NCBI RefSeq assembly: GCF_014066305.1
Contig: NW_023501083.1
Coordinates: 62,001-126,000 of the forward strand
Direction: 5' to 3'
Length of the DNA: 64,000 bases
DNA from: Letharia columbiana
Taxonomy: Eukaryota; Ascomycota; Lecanoromycetes; Lecanorales; Parmeliaceae
In this document: positions 34,566 to 44,159 of the stretch, piece after piece
How positions within the stretch are numbered: position 1 is the stretch's first letter
How the letters are laid out: the number at the start of each line of letters is the position of its first letter
Notes under the pieces: generated by a model
Database searches by the model: none
What the model was told of the DNA's origin: nothing
The model's input: the letters and a program-made list of their open reading frames with translations, nothing else
Position numbers and translations under genes: made by a program

Positions 34566-36202
34566 ATTCTTCAAATCCACCTACATCAACACCAAGATAC
34601 CTCCCTCCGCATCGCCGATCACCTACACACCGCGGCCAGCCCTACCTTACATACGACGACCCTATCTACCACAAAGTTGTAGGGGCCAACAAGGAAGACG
34701 AATATTGTACGGAAATCCGTGACGCTATCGCCGAAGGCAAGGACAAGTTTCGAGGGATCACTCTCAACAAGTGCTCCGTACAAGACGGGGTGCTTTACCA
34801 TAAGGACTGTTTGTGGGTATCCGATGACATGTACACCGATGTTATCCGAGAGGTGCATGATCAACCGTCCTGCGGCCATCCCGGGGTAGCACGTACCTAT
34901 GAACTACTCAAAAGGGAATACTACTGGCGAGGAATGAGGACGACAGTGGCCACCTACATTCAGAATTGCTACACCTGTCAGAGGACTAAGGCACCTCGCG
35001 ATCGGGAACATGGTCTACTCCAGCCTGTACCAAATCCACCTACATCAACACCAAGATATCGCCCTCCACACCGTCAACATGAGAATACTCCCTCTAGACC
35101 ACGATCTCCTACACACCGTGGCCAGCCTTATCTTACTTACGAAGACCTACATGCGAGATATTCGCCTCCAAATTCGCCACGACTCCATATGCCACGTGTG
35201 CAGCGCTCTCTATCTGCTGAGGATCTTTATCAGCGATTCCACACCAATCAAGAGGAGATACCAGGACAACAACAGGAGACGCAGGGCCAAAACTCGCCTG
35301 GGATCTCTGTTCCACCCCCATCCCCACCTCCACCCACTCCACGAGATTTCGAAGCACTTAGAGCAAGTCGACATCGACCAGATTCGCCACAGCCAGTCCG
35401 ACAGCAAATCAGACAGCCACTCAGCCCAAGGCTGCCAGATCCACCTATCTTCACAGGCACTAACTCAATACCATTCGATGACTGGAAAATGAGAATCCAA
35501 GACAAGCTTACCCACAATGGTGATCATTTCCTTACCGATGCTTTCAAAATTGCCTACGTTGTAGCGAGACTTGGAGGGGAGGCCAGTCAGCAAGTGTCTA
35601 TCAGACGACGATATCGCTCGTACTCTACAGTCGATGATCTTCTAGATCATTTAAGCAACGTGTATGAGGTACCCTTATCCGTTCTTAGGAGAACCTATCA
35701 ACATGCTTACGACAAAATAAGCCAAGGAAGTCAACCATTTCTCAAATTCTACGGTGATCTCATCAAGTATGCCGAATATGATTTCAGGAATGATAGTCTC
35801 AACGATCTCAGGAATAACAGTCTGATAAACGACATACTGAAGAAATCGGAACTCCGTTTCTGTGACTCAATTCGTCTAATGGCAAGAGATTGGACAGCGC
35901 CTCAGTTAAAGGAACGTATTATGAAAATGCAGCTTCAATATCAACAATCTGCTGAGGGATTCGCCGAAAAGAAGGCCGAAAGATTCGCGGAGCAATACGC
36001 AAAAGCAAAGGCCGAGGCTGACGCAAAGAAGGGTAAATACTCGATCATGACTCGCCCTACTTTCAATACAGAGGGTTTAAGTCTTGCTGAGGCAGAGGAC
36101 CTTGCAGATGAGAACTGGGCTTATGCACAAAAGCATGGCAAATACTCCGAACCCATGGATTTCGATGAAGCATACGAGCTTAGTTGCCAGGGCTACCTAT
36201 GA
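34562..36202 (+). CDS. Gag-like protein with an inserted integrase H2C2 zinc-binding domain
   Basis: 546 residues. Residues 5-31 and 158-193 are two versions of the same segment (NPPTSTPRY..PPHR and SPTHRGQPYLTY). Between them, residues about 34-157 match the H2C2 domain that normally precedes the catalytic core of Ty3/Gypsy integrase. The metal ligands are H99, H106, C136 and C139 (HX6H-X29-CX2C), and it stops at GLLQPVP, where the core would begin. Residues about 290-465 look like a retrotransposon gag (FTGT.SIPFDDWKMRI start, then a helical region rich in L, Y and D). Residues 466-490 are an alanine/lysine/glutamate helix. There is no zinc knuckle and no enzyme domain. Gag would assemble the particle; the captured finger might bind nucleic acid, which is inference. 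The second copy of the duplicated segment is the fuller one, so residues from about 158 on are probably the ancestral protein. Confidence 0.7.
   Translation: MNSSNPPTSTPRYLPPHRRSPTHRGQPYLTYDDPIYHKVVGANKEDEYCTEIRDAIAEGKDKFRGITLNKCSVQDGVLYHKDCLWVSDDMYTDVIREVHDQPSCGHPGVARTYELLKREYYWRGMRTTVATYIQNCYTCQRTKAPRDREHGLLQPVPNPPTSTPRYRPPHRQHENTPSRPRSPTHRGQPYLTYEDLHARYSPPNSPRLHMPRVQRSLSAEDLYQRFHTNQEEIPGQQQETQGQNSPGISVPPPSPPPPTPRDFEALRASRHRPDSPQPVRQQIRQPLSPRLPDPPIFTGTNSIPFDDWKMRIQDKLTHNGDHFLTDAFKIAYVVARLGGEASQQVSIRRRYRSYSTVDDLLDHLSNVYEVPLSVLRRTYQHAYDKISQGSQPFLKFYGDLIKYAEYDFRNDSLNDLRNNSLINDILKKSELRFCDSIRLMARDWTAPQLKERIMKMQLQYQQSAEGFAEKKAERFAEQYAKAKAEADAKKGKYSIMTRPTFNTEGLSLAEAEDLADENWAYAQKHGKYSEPMDFDEAYELSCQGYL
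34569..35150 (+). repeat. Direct gag duplications flanking the captured integrase fragment
   Basis: 34569-34659 and about 35030-35147 share CCACCTACATCAACACCAAG and the CCTACACACCG-GGCCAGCC block. The first copy lacks about 27 bp present in the second. They bracket the H2C2-coding segment, as would result from template switching or homologous insertion. Confidence 0.75.
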
Positions 36203-37014
36203 CCGAGAATGGATGACAAGAACACTGGAGAAGGGCTTGGAGAGTCTTGCAGGCACACAGGCAAGAAGGCCTGCGGACGCATCAGACCTACGAACGATAT
36301 GGTTATGAGAACGCAGCAGGCGAATGCAGTCAAGACCAGCATGCGGCCCGGCAATACTTCGGACATCGTGTTTTTGAACGAATTGAAACCATCCGATGTC
36401 AGAATGGCCTCATTCTTTCACATTCGCAAAATCGATTCCTCAGGCCCATATTGCTCAACAACTACCTCATGTCAGGTCCACCAAGCGGGCTTCCCTTGTT
36501 GTCATATGCGTGAAGGTCTTCCGAAGCCATTGTGCGTCACCTATGGACCTCACTGTCGCCGTCGGTAGCCTCCATCGGTATCGTCTATGTGGCATCCCAT
36601 GGAGAAACTCACTTGATATTGGATTAGAGTTTTTAGCGCCTGCGGCTCGGTTCGGTTCGGGAGCCCTCGACCAATCACGTCGCATCATTCCACACACATT
36701 CCATCCGCTCAGATATGGATTCGGAAATCACCACTGTTCACCCCTACATCAATGGACATTGTTTTCGCCACACCACACCGATTTCCTCCCGGCTAGGCTT
36801 CCTACATGCGCCTACACCCCGGCTGGCGACGTCGCTACAGCGCAAGTATAAAGAGCTGCTACCGTCCCCAATACCTGTCACGGAGAAAGGTACGATGCTG
36901 GGGTTCCCGGACACGATTATTTCTTTACTGCTTTTACAATTTTTCAGGCGTCAAGCGTGCATGCATACCCATTTTTCTACCTTTCCACTCACCAATCATG
37001 GGACATGATTTTAT
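36203..37014 (+). other. 3' region of the gag-only element, probably non-coding
   Basis: About 810 bp between the gag stop and the polypurine tract. A 119-codon frame (36209-36568) begins 6 bp after the gag stop. It shares the peptide ELKPSDV and its surroundings with a frame in element T (27540-27920), but the two differ at as many replacement as silent sites over the shared block, so coding is doubtful. The shared 44-nt module lies at 36358-36400. Confidence 0.5.
36358..36400 (+). other. Shared ~44-nt module (gag-only element)
   Basis: TTCGGACATCGTG...GAACGAATTGAAACCATCCGATGTC. Same block as 14851, 24160, 27724 and 40436. Confidence 0.75.
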
Positions 37015-37029
37015 GAAGGGGGGGGGTAG
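37015..37029 (+). promoter_or_regulatory. Polypurine tract before the 3' LTR
   Basis: GAA followed by nine G residues preceding the 3' nucleotides TAG and the LTR. Element T has the equivalent GAGAG plus seven more G at 27919-27930. It serves as the plus-strand primer in LTR elements. Confidence 0.75.
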
Positions 37030-37195
37030 TGTTACGAGCGTACCCTTGACACACCCCTCAGCCCTATGGCTAGCGGGCCTTGGCGGAGGCATCCCCTACC
37101 ATATCATGCCTCCTTCCCACATACATAGTTCGGTAGCCTTATTATCCTAGTTCTACCTCACCCATACTGGTATCGCACCTATGCTGGTCCTGACA
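37030..37195 (+). repeat. 3' LTR of the gag-only element
   Basis: 166 bp ending CTGACA, followed by the TTATA duplication. It is the less mutated of the two LTRs. Confidence 0.85.
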
Positions 37196-37200
37196 TTATA

Positions 37201-38106
37201 TATTATATTAAAAATAATAAATTTTATAAATAATTAAATTTATTAAATATAAATTCGATTTTAGATTTTATTAAGAATATTAATATAAAGCGCGATAAAT
37301 AGTTTAATATAAAGAAAGAAGATATAGATATAATTATTAATATATAATTAAATATTATTAATTAAAAAATTAAGCGATTTAAAAACTCTTAACTTTTTTT
37401 AGAGAATATAGATTTTTTAATAATATTAATAGAAAAGATATAAATATAAAAGATTAAAATATTTATCGATATTTTTTTATTATAATAACGAGTATAATAA
37501 ACTATAATTAAATCTATTAGAAAGAAAATTAAATATCTAAAATTTTTTAAAGATATAATAAACTTTTAAAAGAATATTTATATTTATTACGTAGAAGTCT
37601 TATATGACTTATAAAAAAAAATTAAAAAAAAATTACTAAAATAATATTTATTAATATAAATTTTTTTCTATATTAATTTTAATTTTAATATTTTAATCTA
37701 TATTTAAATAAATTTATTATTTATATATTAATCTTATTTATATTAAATCTATTTATAAATTATCTTTAATTATAAAATTTAAAAAAATTATTATCTTTTT
37801 TCTTTATATATATTTTTTATTAGAATAAAACGCGTAATTTTTAAAAATTATATAATATAAATATTTAAGAATAAAAAAGAATAAATATTATTATTAAGAT
37901 TAGCTAGATAGTAATCTAAAAATTATAATATAATAAAATATAGATTTATATTTAATAAGATAAGTAAAGAGATATAAGAGGCTTTTAAGCTTATTAATAT
38001 TAAATTAATATATAAAAATATTATTAATATACTTAAGCGATTTTAGCGTCTCTTTAAGAGAATAAAATTTTTAAAATTTAAAAATTTTAAAAATAAATTA
38101 TTAATT

Positions 38107-38109
<3 letters not shown>
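37201..38109. other. Anonymous RIPed DNA
   Basis: About 0.9 kb depleted of CA/TG, no motif recognised. It is the right-hand continuation of the target in which the gag-only element inserted. Confidence 0.5.
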
Positions 38110-38137
<28 letters not shown>

Positions 38138-38318
38138 TTTTTTTTATTTTATTAATTTTTTTAAAAAAAAAAAAATAAAAAAAAAAAAAATATTTTTTTA
38201 TAAAAAAAAAAAAAATAATAATAATTAATATTTTTTAAAAAAATTTTTTTTTTTATTAATTTATTATTAAAAAAAAAAAAAAAAAAAAAAATATTTATAA
38301 AAAAAAAAAAAAAAAAAA
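38110..38318. repeat. Poly-A/poly-T low-complexity tract
   Basis: About 200 bp of long A and T runs (up to about 22) that replaces the 5' end of Helitron-like copy D. It may be biological (deletion scar, tails) or an assembly join. Confidence 0.8.
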
Positions 38319-39129
38319 GGTAGGGCTGAACTAGAAAACCTTGAATTTGTATGTGCAGCCAATCATCAATTCGTTAGATCTACGCTTTTTGATTAGACAC
38401 CGCGGGTAAATAAATTAGCGTCCGTAACTATCAAAAATCTACAAAAATCTATATGCAGAAGTCTTCCACTCTGAAATAACCAGCTCCCTACGGATGCTGT
38501 TACTTCATAATTTCGTAAATTGTAGAGCTCAGTGTGCGCTTTCTAACGCTGTAAAAATAATGAAGTTTGGCCTATTATTAGTGGATTAAATGAACATTCA
38601 AATATGGTAGTCATGGTAGTCACACCAGACGCGTCCGGGATCGGATAATAATCCTTCCACCTGTTTGTTATTCTTCCACCATTCTACCAATTCTATCAAT
38701 TCTACCAATTCTATCAATTCTACCAATTCCACCAATATGAACATAATCGTCTTCGGTACCCCTCGCCCAATTAGAGCCCCTTACTGACGCCCCCAGGCCA
38801 CCCCTCGGCGAATCCGCTACTGCTGGCAATCGAGGCCGCAAGCGAGCCCAACAGCTACCTACTACTGCTCATAAACGCGTTGAAAGGCCCTCAAAAAGAG
38901 CCCGAACGGATACGTCCTCCCCTATATACTCCTCCTAAGCCAGCGGTAGGTGGGTTAAACTAACATTCAAATATTGTAGTCACACCAAACGCGTCCGGGA
39001 TCGGATAATAATCCTTCCACCTATTTATGTAACCATTCTTCTTCCATCATTCTACCAATTCTACCAATTCTACCAATTCTACCAATTCCACCAATATGAA
39101 CACATTTACCCTCGATACCCTCGCACTCA

Positions 39130-40440
39130 GTTAAACAAGAGGAGGATCTACAACAGGCGAATGCGGAGAACACTGCGGAGAACATTGCGGAGACAGTTAT
39201 CAGCAGCAGTGACACAACAGGCTTACTCTCCACGGTCTCACACCAATCCACTCAGCCAGTGCAAGAGAAGTCACTACAGCAGGCGAATACGGAGAACACT
39301 GCGGAGAAACCAAGCGACAACAAGGCCCCCAGCACCAAGAACAGGCTCAGCTCTCCAAGATCCCACGTTATATACTCTCCACGATTCCACATCAAATTAT
39401 CACTCAGCAAGCGGAGAACACCACTGTAACTTGGCCTGTTATCCCCACTGCATTGAGGAGTAAGAGGAGGAACTACAACAGGCAAATGCGGAGAACACTG
39501 CGGAGAAACCAAGCGGCAACAAGGCCACCATCGTCAAGAACACGGCTCAGCTCTCCAAGATCCCACGTCATATTAGTTATCCACTCAGTCAGCCACTCAG
39601 CTAGCCACTCAGTCTAATACTCTACTATAAGAGGAGGAGTAAGAGGAGGATCTACAACAGGCAAATGCGGAGAACACTGGGGAGAAACCAAGCGGCAACA
39701 AGGCCACCATCGTCAAGAACACGGCTCAGCTCTCCAAGATCCCACGTCATATGCTCTCCACGGTTCCACATCAAATCATCACTCAGCAAGCGGAGAACAC
39801 CACTGCAACTTGGCCGTTCCACATCAAATCATCACTCAGCAAGCGGAGAACACCACTGCAACTTGGCCTGTCATCCCCACTACATTGAGGAGTAAGAGGA
39901 GGAACTACAACAGGCAAATGCGGAGAACACTGCGGAGAAACCAAGCGGCAACAAGGCCACCATCGTCAAGAACACGGCTCAGCTCTCCAAGATCCCACGT
40001 TATATCAGTTATCCACTCAGTCAGCCACTCAGCTAGCCACTCAGTCTGATACTCTACAAGAGGAGAAGTAAGAGAAGGAACTACAACAGGCGAATGCGGA
40101 GAACACTGCGGAGAAACCAAGCGGCAACAAGGCCCCCAGCACCAAGAACACGGCTCAGCTCTCCAAGATCCCACGTCATATGCTCTCCACGGTTTCACAT
40201 CAAATCATCACTCAGCAAGCGGAGAACACCACTGCAACTTAGCCTGTCATCCCCACTGCATTAAGGAGTAAGAGGAGGAACTACAACAGGCAAATGCGGA
40301 GAACACTGCGGAGAACACTATGGAGAACACTGCGGAGAAACCAAGCGGCAACAAGGCCCCCAGCACCAAGAACACGGCTCAGCTCTCCAAGATCCCACGT
40401 CATATGCTCTCCACGGTTCCACATCAAATCATCACTCCGG
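39130..40440. repeat. Minisatellite array in Helitron-like copy D
   Basis: Same modules as the arrays at 14100 and 24230 (AATGCGGAGAACACTGCGGA, CTCCAAGATCCCACGTCATA, CAGCAAGCGGAGAACACCAC), in different number and order. It includes two CACTCAGTCAGCCACTCAGC modules (near 39590 and 40013) and a partial tandem duplication at 39763-39860. Confidence 0.8.
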
Positions 40441-40479
40441 AACGATGCATATTTGGACGAATTAAAACCGTCCGATGTC
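40436..40479 (+). other. Shared ~44-nt module (Helitron-like copy D)
   Basis: CCGGAACGATGC...GGACGAATTAAAACCGTCCGATGTC; one G-to-A change relative to copy A. Confidence 0.7.
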
Positions 40480-40733
40480 TATAGCTATTTCATTATTCGA
40501 AAAATTTCACTGCGGTAGGAGATATTATGGGATTCGCACCACTAATTGGCACGTTGTCTCCATTTCTTTCCGATATTTCGATACTTCTTACCATAAGGAT
40601 ATGGCCTTTCTCTGTTTTTTGTAGGCAATTATTATACCTTCCTAATTAGGCCTTAGCGCGCCTCTCTCCGCACATATATACCTGTATACTACATAGATTA
40701 AATCAATTTCGTAGTGGTGGAAGTAGGTCAAAA

Positions 40734-41715
40734 TGTTGAAAGTAGAATACCAGACATGTTAGAAATTGATTGAAACTGAAAGACTGATTATTAATTTATG
40801 AGATATATGGATATTTATGTATATAAAATAGGTGGCTAATAGTGGCTGGTAATTACTAGCCCTGGTAATACGCGACATGTTATACGATAGCCGAAGGGGC
40901 TGATATTATAACACTCCCCGACAGCCTTAAAAGCTAGATTCCCTAAACCCCAGCACACCGTATCCTATATATATTAGTTTCTAAATCTACGCTTTATATT
41001 CGAGATTAATTATTTACTCGACCTTATTAAACTTATAAAAAACCTCGATAGGGAAAATAGGAAGAGTGCCGGGGCTTTTGAATACCCGTTTTGAGACCTC
41101 GGAATGATATAAGGGTTTTTTAATGTTTTACTCGTATTACTTCGGGACCTCGGAAAGATATAAGGGTTTTTGATATTTTACCTATATTGTTTCGAGACCT
41201 CGGAATAATATAAGAGTTTTGAAGTTTTATCTATATTATTTCGAGACCTCGGAATAATGTGAGGGTTTTTGATTAATTCGGGTCCTCGTATGATATAAGG
41301 GTTTTTTATCCGTATTGATTTCGGGACCTCGAATAAAATAAGAATTTTAGTTCGACATTTTTTGTGTAGGGATTAAATGGCGACAGCCCTCTCGTCGATA
41401 GATACGAGCCAAAAAAAATGGGCTGTCGCCATGAGGTGTATCTATTTATAAACGATTACCGAAGACTTAGTTTGATATCCATGTTAGGAAGTGCAAGGAT
41501 GTTCGATACTGCTCTGCCCGCTTTCGGGCTTATAACCTGTTGAAAGTAGGATACCAGACATGTTAGAATGATTGAAACTGAAAGACTGATTATTGATTCA
41601 TGGGATGTACGGATATTTATGTACATAAAACAGGTGGCTGATGGTGGCTGGTAATTACTAGCCCTGGTAATACGCGACATGTTATGCGATAGCCGAAGGG
41701 GCTGGTATTGTAACA
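40734..41715 (-). mobile_element. TRIM copy A (terminal-repeat retrotransposon in miniature)
   Basis: 982 bp. LTRs are 40734-40913 (180 bp) and 41538-41715 (178 bp), with CAAAA on both sides (40729-40733 and 41716-41720). In minus orientation the LTR begins TGTTATAAT and is preceded by GGGGAG (reverse of 40914-40919), a polypurine tract. The 5' LTR is followed by GGTTATAAGCCCG (reverse of 41525-41537), a PBS that resembles the complement of the initiator tRNA-Met anticodon arm, as used by Copia elements. The interior has six GACCTCG-type repeats (41093-41330) and a long hairpin, and no coding frame. It is lightly RIPed. Confidence 0.85.
41377..41432. repeat. Two-tier hairpin of TRIM copy A
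   Basis: ATGGCGACAGCCC (41377-41389) pairs perfectly with GGGCTGTCGCCAT (41420-41432), 13 bp. Inside the loop CTCGT can pair with ACGAG, followed by a run of eight A. The same structure occurs at 59574-59629 and, RIPed, at 28208-28258. Confidence 0.8.
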
Positions 41716-41899
41716 CAAAAACGCATAGCAAGCGATCAGAGTTCGATTTGACTTAGGGCTAGGGCTAAAATTCCATTTGACTTGAAAAAATCCAACTCCA
41801 TGAATTTAATTCATGGGCCTTTACTTGTTTAATATATAATTAGATATTTATATAAAAATAAGATATAAACTTTAATCTAATTAATAAATTTAATAAAAA

Positions 41900-42590
41900 A
41901 AATAAAAATAAGCTTTTAAATAGGTTAAATAAAATATAATAAATAAGCGATAAGTAATTTTTAAGTCTAGTTATTATTCTAATAAGTAAATTTATATTTT
42001 AATAATATTATATAAGAAAAGTACGCGAGCGTAATTTAGAGAAAGTCTAGAGTTTTACTCTTCGCGTAAATTATTATATATATAAATAAAGATAAAAACT
42101 TAGATTATAAGAGTATAAATAATATTAAAATTAAATAAAATATAAATATTAAAAATAATTTTATTATACGCATTAATAATTAAATAGATTTTATTTTTTA
42201 AATTATTTAAAAGTGTAATATAAAATTTAATAATAAGCTTTATTATAGCTTAGATATAATAATATTAATATATTAATTAATAAATATTAAGCTATTATAA
42301 AAATCTTAAAATATTAAATATAATTATATCTAGAAGATAAAATTATAAATCTTTATTAATATATAATTAATTTAATATATAATAATAAAAAGTCTATTAC
42401 GAAAGCTACGCTATTTAAATTAATATTTTAACTTTAATTACTACTCTTATTATTATATAAATAATATAAAGTTATCTTTTATTCGAGTATATTTAATTCT
42501 TAATTTTAATTCTTATTATAGATATTATTAATTTATTCTAGAATTATTAAATATACTTTTATATACTTTCTATATCTTATATTTTTTTTA
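41900..42590. repeat. Left ~0.7-kb direct repeat
   Basis: Matches 58715-60390 minus the TRIM, for example AAATTATTATATATATAAAT near 42070 and 58867. At 42463-42474 it shows the uninterrupted sequence that serves as the empty site for TRIM copy B. Confidence 0.7.
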
Positions 42591-43228
42591 ATTAGATAAT
42601 AATTAAACTTTAAATTAAAATAAATATTTAGAAGAGAAAAGTTTATAAATACTTAAATACTTAATTTTATTTCTCTTATACTTTTTATAATTATTAAAAT
42701 AATTAATAATATATAATTATATTTTATAATTATATATATAATAATTAACTAATTTAATAACTAAAGATAAATATTTTTTTCTTTTTACTTTAAATAATTT
42801 AGCTAAAATAATTATAAAATTTAAATTCTTTTTTTATAATATAACTCGCTTTTTATATATTATATAAAGATAAATATCTATTTAAATAAGGATTATTAGA
42901 GCTAATTATAAAGTGTAATAATAAAAAACTTACTCTTAAATTAATAAATTAGAAAGACTTCTATTATCTTATATAATATTTTAAAAATAAATTTTTAAAT
43001 ATAATAGCGCTTTAATAAATTTTAATTAAATATAATTTAATAAATTAAGCGCTAAAAGAGAAGTTTTAAATTTCTAAAATTAGTTAATTTTTAATAATAA
43101 TAAATCTCGCGTAAAACTTAAGTTATAGCTCGCGTTAGTTATATATAATAAATATAATAATAATTAGAAAAATATATTATCTAATTTCTATTAATATCTT
43201 AATATTATTAAAATAGAGATAATATTTA
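42591..43228. other. Left interior of the long-LTR element
   Basis: About 640 bp of RIPed sequence with no recognisable motif, ending at the ATTTA duplication of the outer Copia element. Its continuation is 57484-58714. Confidence 0.5.
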
Positions 43229-43379
43229 TATTAAAATATGAGATAGAACACTTAGTTGTATTGACTAGAGAGTTCTATGGAAGGAAAGAGCGACTAGATA
43301 CGGACACACTAAGGCGTGTCACGTGACTATGTCACGTGATCGCCAAGACGCCAAGAGTTACGTGATCCGAATTCCAACA
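43229..43379 (-). repeat. Copia-A outer 3' LTR
   Basis: 151 bp, nearly un-RIPed. Contains TCACGTGA at 43319-43326 and 43332-43339 and a decayed TTACGTGA near 43358. Confidence 0.8.
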
Positions 43380-43429
43380 CTCCCCTTCGCACGTATCCTT
43401 TTATACGCGAAATCCGATAAATACGAAAT

Positions 43430-43609
43430 TTAACGCTAACAGTGTCAAAACCGGGTAGATAAGGTGAAAATGACTTAGTCGATTTTCGTTAGAGTTTAAC
43501 GCCGGGTAATTAAAGTAAAGTTCGAGTTGAGTAGTTAAAGTGAAGTTCGAGTTAAGTAGCTAAAGTGAAGTTTAGCGCCGGGTAATTAAGGTGAAGTTCG
43601 AGTCGAATA
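43430..43609. repeat. Tandem repeats in the Copia-A 3' untranslated region
   Basis: Imperfect ~22-48-bp repeats of the type TTAAAGTGAAGTTCGAGT and GCCGGGTAATTAA. The same array continues at 50698-50893 after the nested element. A related, shorter stretch lies in the inner element at about 43823-44020. Confidence 0.7.
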
Positions 43610-43761
43610 TATCAAAATATGAAGATAGGACACTTAGTTATATTAACTATAGAGTTCTATAAAAGAAAAGAGTGACTTGATATAGGCGCGCTAAGGCGTG
43701 TTACGTAACGTAGTTATATAACTATTAAGACGCCAAGAGTCACGTAATTCGAATCTTAACA
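43610..43761 (-). repeat. Copia-A inner 3' LTR
   Basis: 152 bp, RIPed relative to the outer LTR; the TCACGTGA boxes have decayed to forms such as TTACGTAA and ACGTAACG. Confidence 0.8.
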
Positions 43762-44159
43762 CTTTTCTTCACACGTATCCTTTTATAAGCGAAATTCGGT
43801 AAATACGAAGTTTAATACTAACGACGTTAAAATCGAGTAGATAAGATAAGACTAGCGTTAAGTAGTAAGTGTAAATCAGTATTAAATAGTTAAGGTGAGT
43901 TAGTGCCGGATAGTTAGCGTGAAAAACATACTCCCTATACCCCTATCCCCCCCCCTTATATAGACGAAATTAAAAAACGCGAGATTTAAAGTTCGCGACG
44001 TTTAAAATAGGGTAGGTAAAGTAAAAAGTCGAAATCTAAAAACGACTATGTCAGACTATACCCCTACTTTCAAAATTCCACTTTTTATTAAAAAGCGGTT
44101 TTTTGAAAATTTTATTTTTAGACCATTTGGTGTATATTAAAAATCGATCGATTCGAGGC

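Larger units (their letters stand above)
33774..37195 (+). mobile_element. Un-RIPed gag-only LTR retrotransposon with captured integrase zinc finger
   Basis: 3,422 bp with 166-bp LTRs at 33774-33939 and 37030-37195, flanked by TTATA (33769-33773 and 37196-37200). Ends are TGTTACGAGCG and CTGACA (CTGATA in the 5' LTR). It has the same LTR family, PBS and polypurine tract as the 1.3-kb element at 26789. It encodes a gag-like protein but no protease, reverse transcriptase or integrase core, so it belongs to the class called TR-GAG (terminal repeats plus gag). It must borrow enzymes from a complete relative, none of which is visible here. The two LTRs differ at about seven positions clustered in the last 50 bp, four of them C-to-T in the 5' LTR, which is mild RIP or ordinary decay. 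Confidence 0.85.
38319..41827 (+). mobile_element. Long Helitron-like element, copy D, with nested TRIM
   Basis: Starts within GGTAGGGCTGAACTAG after a poly-A tract, so the first ~20 bp are lost. The 3' end is complete: CCATGAATT and AATTCATGG (41798-41806 and 41808-41816) form a 9-bp hairpin, followed by 11 nt ending CTTG at 41827, then T. Inside are the duplicated 5' block, the AATTCTACCAATTCTA repeats near 38670-38730 and a minisatellite array at about 39130-40440. A TRIM was inserted later at 40734-41715. Removing the TRIM and one CAAAA restores the sequence seen in copy A at about 15128. Confidence 0.6.

Noticed and set aside
36396..37150. Frames of 97-151 codons after gag in the 3.4-kb element
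   Set aside because: Overlap one another in different frames, lack domains, and some run into the LTR.
41456..41731. 91-codon minus-strand frame in TRIM copy A
   Set aside because: Spans the LTR and PBS; not conserved in copies B or C.
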